From Ophiocordyceps camponoti-saundersi (nom. inval.) (lineage: Eukaryota > Ascomycota > Sordariomycetes > Hypocreales > Ophiocordycipitaceae), in the NCBI GenBank assembly GCA_003339415.1, contig PDHQ01000009.1, positions 26,469-90,468 of the forward strand: 64,000 nucleotides of DNA, written 5' to 3'. The position numbers and the translations under genes were made by a program. Positions 29,514-40,610 of this stretch are shown in pieces (positions within the stretch are counted from its first letter, which is position 1; each line of letters opens with the position of its first letter). The notes under the pieces were generated by a model, which saw nothing but the letters and a program-made list of their open reading frames with translations, was not told the origin of the DNA and made no database searches.

Positions 29514-31301
29514 TCATATCGGGCCGTCGGTAACGCAGCCCGAGCTCGCATCGCTGACCAGGCTTGCGTACTTTTTCAGCGTGCCCTTGTTGTATCGCAG
29601 AGGCGGCGCCCTCCAGGCCCTTCGTCGCTTCTCGACCACCTCGTCAGGCACTATCAGGTCAATGGCGCGCTTCTCCGCATCGATGACGATCTCGTCGCCG
29701 TTCTCGACGAGAGCAATGGGCCCGCCGTCCATGGCCTCCGGCACGATATGGCCAATGATGAAGCCGTGCGAGCCGCCGGAGAAACGGCCGTCGGTGAGCA
29801 ATGCCACGTCCTTGCCCAGCCCGGCGCCCATGATGGCCGACGAGGGCTTCAACATCTCCGGCATGCCAGGCCCGCCCTTGGGCCCGTCGTAGCGGATGAT
29901 GACGACTGTCTTTTCCCCTTTCTTGATCTCACCGCGCTCCAGGCTGTCGATGAAGTCAGATTCGCAATTAAAGACGCGCGCCTTTCCGGCGAACCGTAAG
30001 CCTTCCTTGCCGGTAATCTTGCCGACGCAACCTCCGGGCGCGAGAGAACCTCGCAGAATCTGAATATGGCCCGTGGGCTTGATCGGGCTGCTCAGCGGTC
30101 GGATGATGGTCTGATCAGCGGGGAAGTCGGGTGCTGTTTCGACGTTTTGCCGCATCGTCTTGCCGGTCACAGTCATTCCAGAGCCGTCTAGAAGGCCCTC
30201 GCGAAGTAGGAACTTGAGGAGGCTCGGAGTGCCGCCAATCTTATGCATATCCTCCATAACATACTTGCCAGATGGCTTCAGATCGGCGAGCAGGGGCACG
30301 CGATCTGACACGGTCTGAAAGTCGTCAATGGTGAGCTTAATGCCCACGGCGTCGGCGATGGCAATAAGGTGGAGGACGGCGTTGGTGCTGCCGCCGAGGA
30401 TCGATACGACCGTCATGGCGTTCTCAAACGCCTGACGCGTCAGGATATCGCGGGGCCGGATATCTTCCCGCAGGAGAGTCCTTATAGCGCCGCCGACGGC
30501 CTCACACTCGGCGCGCTTACTGCCGTCCTCTGCGGGATTACTGCTGCTGCCGGGAAGGGTCAGACCCATGGTCTCTATGGCGGTGGCCATGGTGTTGGCC
30601 GTGTACATGCCGCCGCAAGCGCCGCTGCCGGGACAGGCATTGCGGATAATGTCGTAGCGCTGCTCCTCGGAGATGTCGCCGGCGATGTACTGGCCGTAGG
30701 CCTGAAAGGCGGACACGATGTCGATGGGCTCACCATTCCTGGTGCAGCCGGGCTTGATGGAGCCGCCGTAGACCATGATGCTGGGGCGGTTGAAGCGGCC
30801 CATGGCCATGGCGACGCCCGGCATGTTCTTGTCGCAACCCGGCAGACTGATGTTGCCGTCGTACCACTGCCCGTTCATGACGGTCTCGATGCTGTCGGCG
30901 ATGATCTCGCGGCTCTGGAGCGAGTATCGCATGCCATTGGTGCCCATTGAGATGCCATCACTGACGCCGATGGTGTTGAAGCGAAAGGGAACGAGGCCGG
31001 CCTTGGCCACCGAATCGCGCACCAACTGAGAGAGACCCAAGAGGTGCATGTTGCAGGGGTTTCCTTCGTACCAGACGGACGAGATGCCGATCTGAGCTTT
31101 GTTCAAGTCTTGGTCCGAGAGACCAGTGGCGTATAGCATGGCCTGAGAGGCGCCTTGCGACTTGGGCTGTGTGATGGCTGCCGAGACCTTGTTAAGCTTG
31201 TCGTCGGTTGATACGAGGCGACGACCGGAAGGGCTTAGGATGCCGGCTCGTGCAAGCGGCCGCCGGAAAAGCGGCCGCCTTAGAGCCTTGGAGAATAGCA
31301 T
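29514..31301 (-). CDS. ILV3: Dihydroxy-acid dehydratase, mitochondrial
   Basis: Third step of Ile/Val/Leu synthesis: dehydrates dihydroxy-isovalerate and dihydroxy-methylvalerate to 2-keto acids, using a [2Fe-2S] cluster and Mg2+. Single exon, 595 residues, full length. The first ~30 residues (Arg/Leu/Ser-rich, no acids) are a mitochondrial presequence. Cluster ligands are Cys83 (NPCNMH), Cys156 (GCDKNMPG) and Cys229 ([14 protein letters not shown]), with the family spacing of 73 residues. The C-terminal [16 protein letters not shown] segment with the catalytic Ser is intact. A second copy of this enzyme in fungi can act as a self-resistance gene for the inhibitor aspterric acid, but no terpene cluster is visible, so this is most simply the housekeeping gene. 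Confidence 0.95.
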   Translation of the reverse strand: MLFSKALRRPLFRRPLARAGILSPSGRRLVSTDDKLNKVSAAITQPKSQGASQAMLYATGLSDQDLNKAQIGISSVWYEGNPCNMHLLGLSQLVRDSVAKAGLVPFRFNTIGVSDGISMGTNGMRYSLQSREIIADSIETVMNGQWYDGNISLPGCDKNMPGVAMAMGRFNRPSIMVYGGSIKPGCTRNGEPIDIVSAFQAYGQYIAGDISEEQRYDIIRNACPGSGACGGMYTANTMATAIETMGLTLPGSSSNPAEDGSKRAECEAVGGAIRTLLREDIRPRDILTRQAFENAMTVVSILGGSTNAVLHLIAIADAVGIKLTIDDFQTVSDRVPLLADLKPSGKYVMEDMHKIGGTPSLLKFLLREGLLDGSGMTVTGKTMRQNVETAPDFPADQTIIRPLSSPIKPTGHIQILRGSLAPGGCVGKITGKEGLRFAGKARVFNCESDFIDSLERGEIKKGEKTVVIIRYDGPKGGPGMPEMLKPSSAIMGAGLGKDVALLTDGRFSGGSHGFIIGHIVPEAMDGGPIALVENGDEIVIDAEKRAIDLIVPDEVVEKRRRAWRAPPLRYNKGTLKKYASLVSDASSGCVTDGPI

Positions 31302-32212
31302 GGTGACGCTTTGCCTTGCTCAGCTTGTCATGACACTGGTGGGCAACTGGATGAGTTGACGAAAATCCCATGTGGTTTGGAGGTAGTAGGTGGGTATTAT
31401 GTCATCTCGTCAATCCATCTAACGTGATTGGTCAATTGATGAAGAAACGCTGCACACATGTACATACGAATACGAGGCGGGCATCTCAGCACAGCATGTA
31501 CATACGAACGACTTGTGCGTCGTCAAAGCGACCCTCACTTCGCTGTATGTACAGAGAAGATCACAAGCATGCTTAACACCGACAGTCACGTTATTCTTTT
31601 CGACTCTATTCACATGCCGTATTCAATCTTCCTCCTCGCTTTAACCATATATCCTTCGACTGCGATGATCACGATCGGCCGAGTATTTACGGACGTATGT
31701 ATAGAAAGTGATGAAGATGGAAGCATGCCAAAACACGGCATCCCGCGTCGATCATCAGCTCCGGAGGTAACACCAAGTAGTAGGCCGACTAAGACCGAGC
31801 CGAATGGCTGTGAATGTCCAAAGCGAATCGGGAATCGATAAGAGCCAAACGACAGGCCATGTCGTGTTTGGATGAACGACTGCGTATAGAACTTTGACTG
31901 TCTTTCAGGTCTTCGCGATCATCACGAAAAATCCTACACCCTTCTCCTGCTCCAAGTAAACATGAGTGTGGGAAAGGTCAGAAACGAGACTCTAAGAGAA
32001 TCATCACGAGAATCCTACATGCTGTCGCTGTTCCAAGCACACACATACGGCCAAGATGACGAATGCAAAGATAATCTCTCGTCGAAAACGAGATTCTATC
32101 AGAATACGCACAGATGCCTCTTGAGCTCTCATCTGTATATAAGGCGTCTTTCTCACCGCTCCTAGATTATAGCTACAGCAAACACTCAACAACTTTTACA
32201 CCCAAATTCACA
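31302..32212. promoter_or_regulatory. Upstream region of ilv3 and the DUF4360-like gene
   Basis: Divergent promoter region of about 900 nt. A TATA box precedes the + strand gene (32136-32142). The short direct repeat AATCATCACG/GATCATCACG occurs near 31910-32005. No gene seen. Confidence 0.5.
32136..32142 (+). promoter_or_regulatory. TATA box of the DUF4360-like gene
   Basis: TATATAA, 71 nt before the ATG at 32213 and followed by a C/T and CAA-rich leader, as in strongly expressed fungal secreted-protein genes. Confidence 0.65.
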
Positions 32213-32987
32213 ATGAAGTCCCTCATTCTTTCCAACGTCCTCCTCGGCCTTGTTGCCGCCGTGCCTCAGTCCGGGGATCTATCTGGCCCCCCTCGAAGGT
32301 TCACCATCAAGAACGTCAGCCTTATCGGATCAGGCTGCCCTGCCGGTACAGCTCACGTCCAGGTGGACAACAGCGGCACTATTTTCGAGGCCAGCTTCTC
32401 GCAATACCAGGTTCAGTCTGGACCGAATGTGCAAGCTTCGGATTGGCGAAAGAATTGCAAGCTCAGCCTTAACCTAGATTACGATCCCGGTTTCCAGTAA
32501 GTCATTGCTCTAGATCTCTTGTTTCTTGTTGGTGAAGATGTGAAGAAGAACCCAAGTATTAATCATGTCGGTCTAGATTCCGCCTGATTGGCACGGACAT
32601 GTCCGGCTATGCATCGATTCCAAACGGCATTGAGGGGCGATGCACCAACTCTTTCTCCTTCGCGGGCAACAGTGGCGACAGGATCGAGTACATTACCACT
32701 TTCCGCGGCCCCAACAGCGGTAGATTCGACCTGCAGTCCAGCCCTGGCCTCTCTACTTGGTCTTCGTGCGGGGCGAACGGCTCAATTTTGAATCTTAATA
32801 CGGAGTGTGAACTTGAGCCGACAAACCACAGAGCCTTGATTGCTGTAAGCCGCCTATATGCCTACCCAGTTGACTGAGTGGACGGCGTCTCGGGAGCGTA
32901 CTTGCTAACAGAGGCATATAGGTCGATGAGGTTAGTGGCAAGCTGACGATCAAGTGCGCGATTCAGTGGCAACGCTGTTTCAAGTAG
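32213..32987 (+). CDS. Small secreted protein, DUF4360-like
   Basis: Exons 32213-32496, 32577-32844 and 32922-32987 give 205 residues; the introns (80 and 77 nt) are GT-AG and phases agree. A signal peptide of about 16-18 residues ends near AVPQS. The mature part is a beta-rich domain with the pattern I-x-G-S-G-C-P-x-G-T near residue 45, a DWRKNCKLSLNLDYDPGFQFRL segment, four further cysteines and a Cys near the C terminus (QWQRCFK). This matches the general layout of DUF4360 proteins (GSGCP...C-x4-L motifs), found in secretomes of fungi and actinobacteria, with unknown function. Preceded by a TATA box. Confidence 0.8.
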
Positions 32988-33641
32988 ATGGCCAATGAGT
33001 GTACTAAGAAGGGGGCGCGATTATGAGGGATTCTGTTGGGATGAGCTTGCTGTCTCACCTTGATATATCGCCGGGGGGAAATTGGCATTGAGTGTGACTA
33101 TATCATCATGTATGTGTATTACATGCATGTGTATGTATTCGTACAAGTCTCTATCTTTTGAAACTTACGATCTACGTTCCTTTTTTAAAATTCGCCGTCG
33201 TTGATGAAGTCAAAGATGATCATCAAAGTATATACATACATGAACCCATGTAAGTAGGTAGGTAAGTGGTGATGTCGGCGAGAGCGTCAAGATGATTAAC
33301 TGCAACAAGTCATGCGAGAAGATGATGATAATCATGTTTACGAATTACATGACTAATTAATAATCCCAGATGACACAGACAGTGAGAATGAAGGCCAAGG
33401 GTAGGTCGCCGTCTATCTACCTATCCATGGAGAGAGAAGAGAGAGAAGAGATATAGATGTAAGACAGTCAAGACAGCCTTGTTTCTAGCGACTCGCCTTT
33501 GCAGCACAATCACGCCCCAACACGAGGTATCTGCCTAACTGCCACAAACGGCAAGTGATGCGCGGTCGGTCCGCCCCCAACAAATTCCCTCAATCTCAGC
33601 TCCGCCCGGTCATGGAAGCTTTCTTTCTCCGTCGCCGGATC
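32988..33641. other. Intergenic region
   Basis: AT-rich 3' region with ATGTAT/GTATAC-type short repeats (33105-33140, 33228-33268), GA repeats (33430-33455), then the leader of the carbonic anhydrase gene. No gene seen. Confidence 0.5.
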
Positions 33642-34502
33642 ATGCCGATGACTCCTACTATGAGACTGACCTCGCCCGTCTCTCGCTCCCTTGCCTTTCT
33701 TCCACGTCATTGCTTTGTTAGTCGTCGCTGTCAGGTTCGGGTAGCGGCTCGCTTCGTCAGTAGTAGCAGCAGATCATCGTCATCACCATCAACATCATCA
33801 TCACCATCACCATCACCTCGGCTTCAGCTTCACCCTTCAGCCGTCATGACCAACACCGACGACCTCGCCAAAAGCCACAACCGGCTTCTTGAAAACAATC
33901 GCGCCTGGGCCGCTGAACAGCAGCAGCGCGACCCTGGCTTCTTCGCCCGACTCTCGGCTGGTCAATCCCCCGAATTCCTCTGGATCGGCTGCAGCGACTC
34001 TCGGATCCCGGCCGAGCTCATCACCGGCCTCGAGCCGGGCGAGGCCTTCATCCATCGCAACATCGCCAATCTGGTCTGCAACACCGATCTCAATGTCATG
34101 AGTGTCATCAACTATGCCGTCCGTCATCTGGCCGTCAAGCAAATAATCGTCTGTGGTCACTACGGCTGCGGCGGCGTTCAGGCGGCCATGACGCCAAAGG
34201 ACCTGGGGCTGCTTAATCCGTGGCTACGTAATATCCGCGACGTCTACCGCATTCACGAAGCTGAGCTCGACGCCATAGCCGACGATGATGACCGTTACAA
34301 GCGGTTGGTTGAGCTCAATGTTGAGGAGCAGGTCCGCAATGTCGTTAAGACCGCCGCTGTGCAACAATCCTACGCCCGGAACCGGTATCCTGTTGTTCGC
34401 GGCTATGTATTTGGCTTCAACGATGGCTTGCTCAAGGATCTCGAGATTGACTTTGAGGCTATGCTGGCCAACGTGCAGAAGATTTATAACCTGACTACCT
34501 AG
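33642..34502 (+). CDS. Beta-carbonic anhydrase
   Basis: Interconverts CO2 and bicarbonate. The core from the ATG at 33846 (219 residues) is a complete enzyme: Cys49 and Asp51/Arg53 in IGCSDSR, with His105 and Cys108 in CGHYGCGG, give the zinc site and the Asp-Arg dyad. The frame is open upstream; in-frame ATGs at 33642, 33648 and 33660 add an Arg/Ser-rich, acid-free region ending in poly-Ser (HHH/TCATCA-type microsatellite DNA), a plausible mitochondrial presequence. I give the start as 33642, while noting that 33846 could serve a cytosolic form. Converges on the Ca2+/H+ exchanger with about 240 nt between stops. Confidence 0.9.
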   Translation: MPMTPTMRLTSPVSRSLAFLPRHCFVSRRCQVRVAARFVSSSSRSSSSPSTSSSPSPSPRLQLHPSAVMTNTDDLAKSHNRLLENNRAWAAEQQQRDPGFFARLSAGQSPEFLWIGCSDSRIPAELITGLEPGEAFIHRNIANLVCNTDLNVMSVINYAVRHLAVKQIIVCGHYGCGGVQAAMTPKDLGLLNPWLRNIRDVYRIHEAELDAIADDDDRYKRLVELNVEEQVRNVVKTAAVQQSYARNRYPVVRGYVFGFNDGLLKDLEIDFEAMLANVQKIYNLTT

Positions 34503-34745
34503 TTTAACCTCGGTTCGCTAGGAGGCATTGGAGCACAGATAGACACACCCTGACACATGCACACACACCCTCATAGACAATGCTGCCCAATTATACCCTC
34601 TGAAAGCATGGGGCGCATGTGCTTCACGAACCAATAGGTAGCTTGAGGCTCTAGAACGAATGACATCAAGGGTGAAAGAGTGAAAACCAGGCAATACATG
34701 TTGAACGACATCAGCCATCTTTTCTACATGTTGCCTAGAACATGT

Positions 34746-36892
34746 TCATGCCTCAATCGCCGGGGCAAAGTACGCTCCCAGTCTGTCATCATGTCGCGTT
34801 AGCAGGTCTGAGACAAGGAAGCTGAAGCATCAAACGGTCGAATCGGTATACTGACCCTATCATAAAGTAGCAGGCACACATCAGTATACCCTTGAGGCTA
34901 CCCGTTCGAAGACGGCTTCCCGTCTCGTTGAGAATAAGAAGATTGACGAGAAGGACGGCGCCTACGAGGGTGGCGACCTCAAACGTGTTAAAGGTCAAGG
35001 CCAAGTCCTTGTGCAGCATCCAGCCGGCGAGGACGGTCAAGGGCGTGACACAAAGGGCGATCTGTATAGACGAGCCGACGGCGACGGCAATGGCCAGATC
35101 GAGCTTCTTTCGCGCTGCTACCGCCACCACCGTCACGTACTCGGCCACGTTGCCGACGATGGGAAGCAGGATGAGACCGATGACGGGCTCCGAAAGGTTC
35201 GTCTGACGCGTCACCTCGTCGATGGTACCGACGAGCAGCTCGGCGTTGATGGACATGAGACCAGAGGTGAGGACGAGCATGCTGATGGCCACGCCTACTT
35301 CGCTTCTGCCGCTGCCGCTGCTGCCGCCGCCGCCGCCGTCTTCCATAGCTTGATCCCTTTCTATGTGGTGGACGTCTCTCAACATCTGCAACGTCAAACT
35401 AGAACGCGAGAAGCCTCTTCTGACGTCGTCGTCGCCGCCAACAGCAGAGGAGGAGTGACGGCTTAGAAAGGACGGCGACGGCGAAAGCTTCCGCGATGGC
35501 TGCCACGAGTCCGCCCTCGGTCTAAGACCAAGACGGCTTTCGGCGAGATGACGACCTCGATGAGCATGAGGATGGTGATGGTGACCCTCGCCGTTTGTAT
35601 CCATGGTCTCGTCGTCGACGAAACGGATCGTCCGAGGCTGCTGAATGCTCATGGGGAGGAGAGGTGGTGGCAGCCGATCCTGCTCGGCTGCCGATATGTT
35701 GCTTTCGAGGTCGACGATGACGACGACGCGGCGACAACGCGAGCGAATCTCGTGCGTGAGGTAGAGGACGTAGATGGCGAGGATAAGGAGAGACGATATC
35801 CTGCTAAGCTTCAAGCTGACGAGGCCGGAGGAGCGCGCCTCTGGGCTGAAAGTGTAGTTGAAGGCGGTCTATAGAGTCAACACCAGCTGTATCTTCTTTC
35901 TACAGGGAGAAAAAACTCACAGGCATTAAGAAGGTGAAGACGGAGACGGACAGCAGACAGGCGAGCAGCTGGGCGTCGGCCGCGTTGTATGAGGGTTCCC
36001 CATCGGCTGCGCTGCCTACTACCAGGGCCGAACCGAGGATCAGGAGAAGGTTGACGAGGACGGAGCCGAGGATGGAGCCCTGGACTATGCCGACGTGGTT
36101 GTGGGCGAGAGCGGCGCTGAGGATTTGGGTCTTGTGAGCGACCGGGGGGGGGATAACTGTTGACGAACCGGGGGGGGAAGCACTTACATGCTACGATGCT
36201 CAGCATGTCAGCGGAGAAGGAGAAGAAGGGGAGAAAGAGGAGAAGAAGGGAAGAAAGAGGAGAAGAAGGAGGAAGAGGAGAAGGAGAAGGACAAGTAGAG
36301 AGAAGAAGAGAAGACAGGCAAGAAAGGAAAACCCACAACAGAATCAACTCTACCAAGTTCCCAAGGCTGATGTTGAGCAGCGCGCCGACGGTATCCCCAG
36401 CATGGGCAGCAACCCTCTCAGTCGCATCCGTCAAAAGCGCCGACAGAGGCACGATGGCAGCCGCGTTAAAGGCAAAGACGTAAACCGGTCCGAGCCCAAC
36501 CAAATGGCTGGCCAGGCCCACGGGCACGAAGACGAGCAGAGCGTTAAGCCAAGACGAAGACATCATGTCCAACAGCGGACCTGTGACGGACGAGTGGCGA
36601 GCCCAGTCAAGGCGGCTGACGAATTTGCGGGCGAAGACATGTCTGGCGTCGTCGTTGGCTGCTGACGATGTTGTGAGTTCCTTGTTTTCAGCGTCTAAGT
36701 GAGGAGGGAGGGAGGGAGGGAGAGAGGGAGAGAGAAGAAGAAGAAGAAGAAGAGAGAGAGAGAGAGATAGACAGTCTCACCTTTCAAGGCACTGGGAGTG
36801 GAATCGGGCTCATCTTCGTCAGAGTCTCGAGCTGTCGCGGAGTCGTCGTTGCGGACATGGCGACGGGCGTTGTTGGAGGAAGCTTCTTCCAT
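34746..36892 (-). CDS. Vacuolar Ca2+/H+ exchanger (Vcx1/CAX family)
   Basis: Exchanges cytosolic Ca2+ for vacuolar H+. Exons 36781-36892, 36337-36694, 36188-36198 (11 nt), 35921-36156, 34856-35868 and 34746-34782 sum to 1767 nt, 588 residues, with every phase agreeing. Both CAX alpha repeats are present: GNLVELILL in the first half and GNVAEYVTVVAVA in the second, plus SGLMSINAELLVGTIDEVT. The central cytosolic loop is long (about 150 residues) and includes a His-rich patch (HHHHPHAHRGRH). The final 12 residues after the last intron (LGAYFAPAIEA) are strongly family-like. The micro-exon codes IVA after the first alpha repeat; the exon after it begins with a C9 run read as PPP, so this junction is the least certain part. 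Upstream in-frame sequence could add another 5' exon. Confidence 0.87.
36188..36198 (-). other. 11-nt micro-exon of the Ca2+/H+ exchanger
   Basis: Minus-strand CATCGTAGCAT lies between a pyrimidine-tract intron ending GCTGACATGCTGAG and a strong GTAAGT donor. With two bases carried in and one carried out it keeps frame and codes (F)IVA, matching the usual IVAL after VELILL. Confidence 0.65.
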
Positions 36893-37278
36893 CAATGTAG
36901 GGAGGGTTTCGCTGTAAAAGGGGTAGGGAGAAGAAGAGGAATGGGCTAGACAGGAGAACCGACAAGCCTACGGGAGAGCCCTCTGCCTTGGTAGGGAGGT
37001 AACTGGACTGAGGAAACGTCCTTTAGTATCTCGTCTGAGGGATTTTGGTTGGTCGTAAGCGCCCTGGGCGTGTGTATATATAGGCATATACATGTATGTA
37101 GGGCATATATACAGTAGGAGAGCGAGCTATGGCTGTATGCAGATGAGATGACGCACATAAGACCCCCCCGGCGGTTGACCCGGGTATTAAAAGCGCGGAC
37201 GAGAGCGGGCAGGCTTTCTTCACCGTAGCATCCCATCCATCCCGCCTTTTCTCCCTGTCCATCTCGTCTATTCCCTCC
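36893..37278. promoter_or_regulatory. Bidirectional promoter (exchanger / GNAT)
   Basis: About 390 nt between divergent starts. It includes AT-rich GTATATATAGGCATATAC near 37070-37088 (TATA-like on both strands). No gene seen, although a possible extra 5' exon of the exchanger could lie here. Confidence 0.5.
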
Positions 37279-37974
37279 ATGAAGAAGAACGAGAGCAACA
37301 ACACCATAAGGCCGGCGACGATGGCAGATCTGTCGACCATGACAAGCCTCATCTGCACCTCACTAGCAGAAGAGCCAGCATGGAGACGACTCTGTCCACC
37401 AGCGTCAGAGGTAGAATCCCTCTTGGCAGAAGCCATAAGCAACAAGCGCAAAGAAGTCATGGTTCTAGAAGACGAGACAAACACAATCGTCTCAGCATCC
37501 GTCTGGGAAGAAGAGCAGCAGCAGAGCAGCATTGCCGTCGTCCCTTCGCATGCCGCCGCCACCACCACCGGCAAGGGTTCCCATTCGCGGTGCGCCTCCG
37601 ACGTCGTCGACGACGAAGACGAAGATAAGACCTGCCTAGCTCTCCGCCTGCTGGCCACCCGTCCTGACTGTCAGCGCCGGGGGTATGGCAGGGCCCTGGC
37701 TTCGTGGGGGGTTCGTCGTGCCGGGAAGAGGTCCGTGCCCGTGTGCGTCTTGGCAGCTGAGCGCGGTTACATTTTGTTTTCTGGCATGGGATTCGTCGAC
37801 TGCGGGTTAGTGTCTTTGGGAGGAGGAGGAGGAGGAGGTGGTGGTGGTCAAGGAGGAAGAGGTAGTGTTGATGACGATGACGATGGTGAAGATCATGTCT
37901 GTGTCAAGACAATGGTTCTACAGCCATTGCCAAGCCGTAGGTTACGCGTGGCGAAACTGCTATCTCGCCGGTGA
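37279..37974 (+). CDS. GNAT-family N-acetyltransferase
   Basis: Predicted acetyl-CoA-dependent acetyltransferase of unknown substrate. Single exon, 231 residues. Motif A is visible as LRLLATRPDCQRRGYGRAL (the QRRGYG loop binds acetyl-CoA), and motif B as CVLAAERGYILFSGMGF. Residues ~80-120 (QQQ, acidic DDEDED) and ~180-205 (G10 run, QGGRG, then five Asp) are low-complexity insertions; the second is coded by GGA/GGT repeats and may vary in length. No signal peptide. Confidence 0.78.
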   Translation: MKKNESNNTIRPATMADLSTMTSLICTSLAEEPAWRRLCPPASEVESLLAEAISNKRKEVMVLEDETNTIVSASVWEEEQQQSSIAVVPSHAAATTTGKGSHSRCASDVVDDEDEDKTCLALRLLATRPDCQRRGYGRALASWGVRRAGKRSVPVCVLAAERGYILFSGMGFVDCGLVSLGGGGGGGGGGQGGRGSVDDDDDGEDHVCVKTMVLQPLPSRRLRVAKLLSRR

Positions 37975-40610
37975 GCGAGCTGCTCCTAAGATGATAGGAT
38001 GATAGGATGATGAGAGGCGATGGGAAGACTACGGAGACATCCATACCTACCTACTCCCTACATGTTATGGCTATATGTAAGGCGTATATATGTAGCTATG
38101 GTATACCGTGTATGGGTGGCGTATGTATGGGCGTATGTACATGTATGTAGGTCGATGAATATTGGCATCTCGTTCTGGGCTCTACGTGCAGCTTGCAGAT
38201 GGCGGCAGATAGCTTGAACAGGTGACCCCCCCCCCCCCCCCCTGTATCCGTATAAACATACGGACGTATAAACAGTCACGTCTGATTCGTAGGAGAAGCT
38301 GACTATGACTGGGTATACTCTGAATGCATCCATGCAAACAACTATATACAGACAGACAGAATCATGTCGATGATAGCTGCTTGCAGTCTATTGCATGCGT
38401 AGGACCAAGCCAAGACTATAAATCCAAGCCATCACCATCAACCCGCTTTAATTTAAGCTTAAGCCCCTATAGCAGAGCAACAACAACAAATCCCGATAAG
38501 ACCTTGTGAAACGGAGACGCGAGAAAAAAAACAAGGTGGCATGTCACCCGCAGACGAGCCGGCAATCAGTCTGCTTCCGAACCCGGCCAATCACAAGATG
38601 CATGGTAAACGCCGTCTGTCTGACCACCAACTCAAAAGGGGTAAGTCGGGCTTTCTCAAAACTACAGGTTGTATCCGTAGGTAGGTAGTTTGGCGTCAGG
38701 GTACGGGTAGAAAGAGAGGAGAAAATTTCCCGTCTCTTGGCGTCAAGGGAGGAGACGGGGCGAGACTCGACTATCGTCTGTTCTGCCGACATGGGTCCGG
38801 GTGAAGTCGGTTATGGCCTTGTGGGATAGGATGATGGGGTAATCGGTAAGCTGGTCTTGTGTATCTATGCCGTCTGCCAAGGAGAAGATGAACGAACACA
38901 TACTATATGAGAACTCGGCGATGGCTACCTACCCGTTCACTGTGCATGGATACCGACATGAATGAACGCCCAGATGGCATTTACACCTACACACCTATAC
39001 ACAGACATAGAGACGTACAGCACAAATCATACCGGCTCGTGATGGTGGCACTACTCAATGAAGCAGGGTTCATTCTATGTCGTCATCACTTACCGAGTCA
39101 CGTTTACCGTCAATGCCGAGGGAAGAAGAAAAGAAAAGCACGTCAAAGCTAATGCCTAGGTATGCATCCGTACTCACGATATAATAAACTTGCACGTGCT
39201 CGCGTCAGAGACAAATCTTCCACCCTGACCTTGTAACCCGCCAGAGAGACTGAGAGCGACGTTTCGTTTGTGGCAGAGGAAGAAGAAGGAGAAGAAGAAG
39301 AAAAAGGGCATTGACTTTGACTCGACATGATCCCCCCCCTCTCTCACCCCCGCAGTGGCATAATGGGGCATTGCTACATGGACTCAGGCCCGGCCGAGTG
39401 GCTGTTTCAGTCAATGCTACGTGCCCATCAACGAGCTGTCCATAACAAACACGGACACAGACAGCAGCTTTCACTCTCGTATAATTGAATAAGAATCGAA
39501 CTCCTTTTAGCCGTCAGGTGAGGAGTCATTTTGAGTTTCTCAGGAGTTGAATGCAGCCGAGTCGGAGGCTGACAACCAACTCTGTTCCCTCCTTTCAATG
39601 GCAGAATCAAAGACAGCGTCTCTCTTCTCTAGAGAACTAGGTCTAGATCATCACGGCAGATAGCCAATATAGTGAGTGGCTGGAAAGACATGGCAAAGAA
39701 AGCGCAGCACGCGCCACGAGGTTAAAGGAGATCCGGGATTCACGTGATGCATAATAGAGTGGCTTCCAAGGGACCCACGTGACTCGGCCAATCGGGACAG
39801 GACAGCAGTTCGGCGAGGGACTCCTACCTCAAGTAGCTTCCCATGTGAAAAAGGCTGAAAAGTACTTTGGGATCTGTACCTGCCTAGCCCGGCAGGTGGG
39901 TCTCTCGACGGCCCAATCACGGGCATCGACCTCAAACGACGATGATGCCTGTTTGACTTGTAAGTGGCGCTTTAACGTCTGAACCAAATTTACCCTCGTC
40001 TCGCCTGAAGGAGATGAATCTCTTCCAAAGGTCCATCTGGCTTGAGAGGGTCCGTCTCTGAAGAGCATCCATCGCTCGGAAGAAGCCGTCTAAATTTGGT
40101 GGCTGGGCCCGTCATCGAAAGCAAGCATGGCCCCGGTCGACGATGATCGCTTGCTGGCCTCATCTCTGCCTGCTGCCTGAGACCGAAAGACGCCGTCGAT
40201 ATCTGTGCTAAAAGGGAGAGGCTGAAGCTCAGGCTTTCTCTGGTGGCTTTACGCCGGGTTGAAATTGTTTGATAACCATGGTACTGTAGGCCTTTTTGGA
40301 ATCATGCTTGGTTATGAAGTGGTGGAAGCTGGATGCTTCTCCCAGCCATTTACTTTGTTCCGAGGCTTCTCCTGAGGGAATTCATCCTTATTTAAACAGC
40401 TTAAACTCTCGTGATGATGATCGTGCACAGACTATTCATCGCAGATGTCTGTGTTGCCTCTCATCTTCCATCATTGATACCCATCACATCACACATATAT
40501 AAACCACACCTACACATACATACATCCACTCACACGCAAAGGCTCAACTACCTGCTTCTGAGACGACACCTCTTCTCTTACCTGGGACATCAGGCCCCCT
40601 AGTCGCCGCC
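37975..40610. other. Long intergenic region without a clear gene
   Basis: About 2.6 kb. It holds a C17 run (about 38226-38242), ATGTATGT/ATACATAC repeats (38085-38155), GAAGAA repeats (39278-39303) and a TATA box for the next gene (40496-40503). Short open frames on both strands lack recognisable domains, start context or splice support. Confidence 0.5.
40496..40503 (+). promoter_or_regulatory. TATA box of multicopper oxidase 1
   Basis: TATATAAA, 108 nt before the ATG at 40611 and followed by a CACA-rich leader. Confidence 0.65.

Noticed and set aside
29265..29999. 244-residue + strand frame over ilv3
   Set aside because: Lies antisense to a highly conserved enzyme and has no domain.
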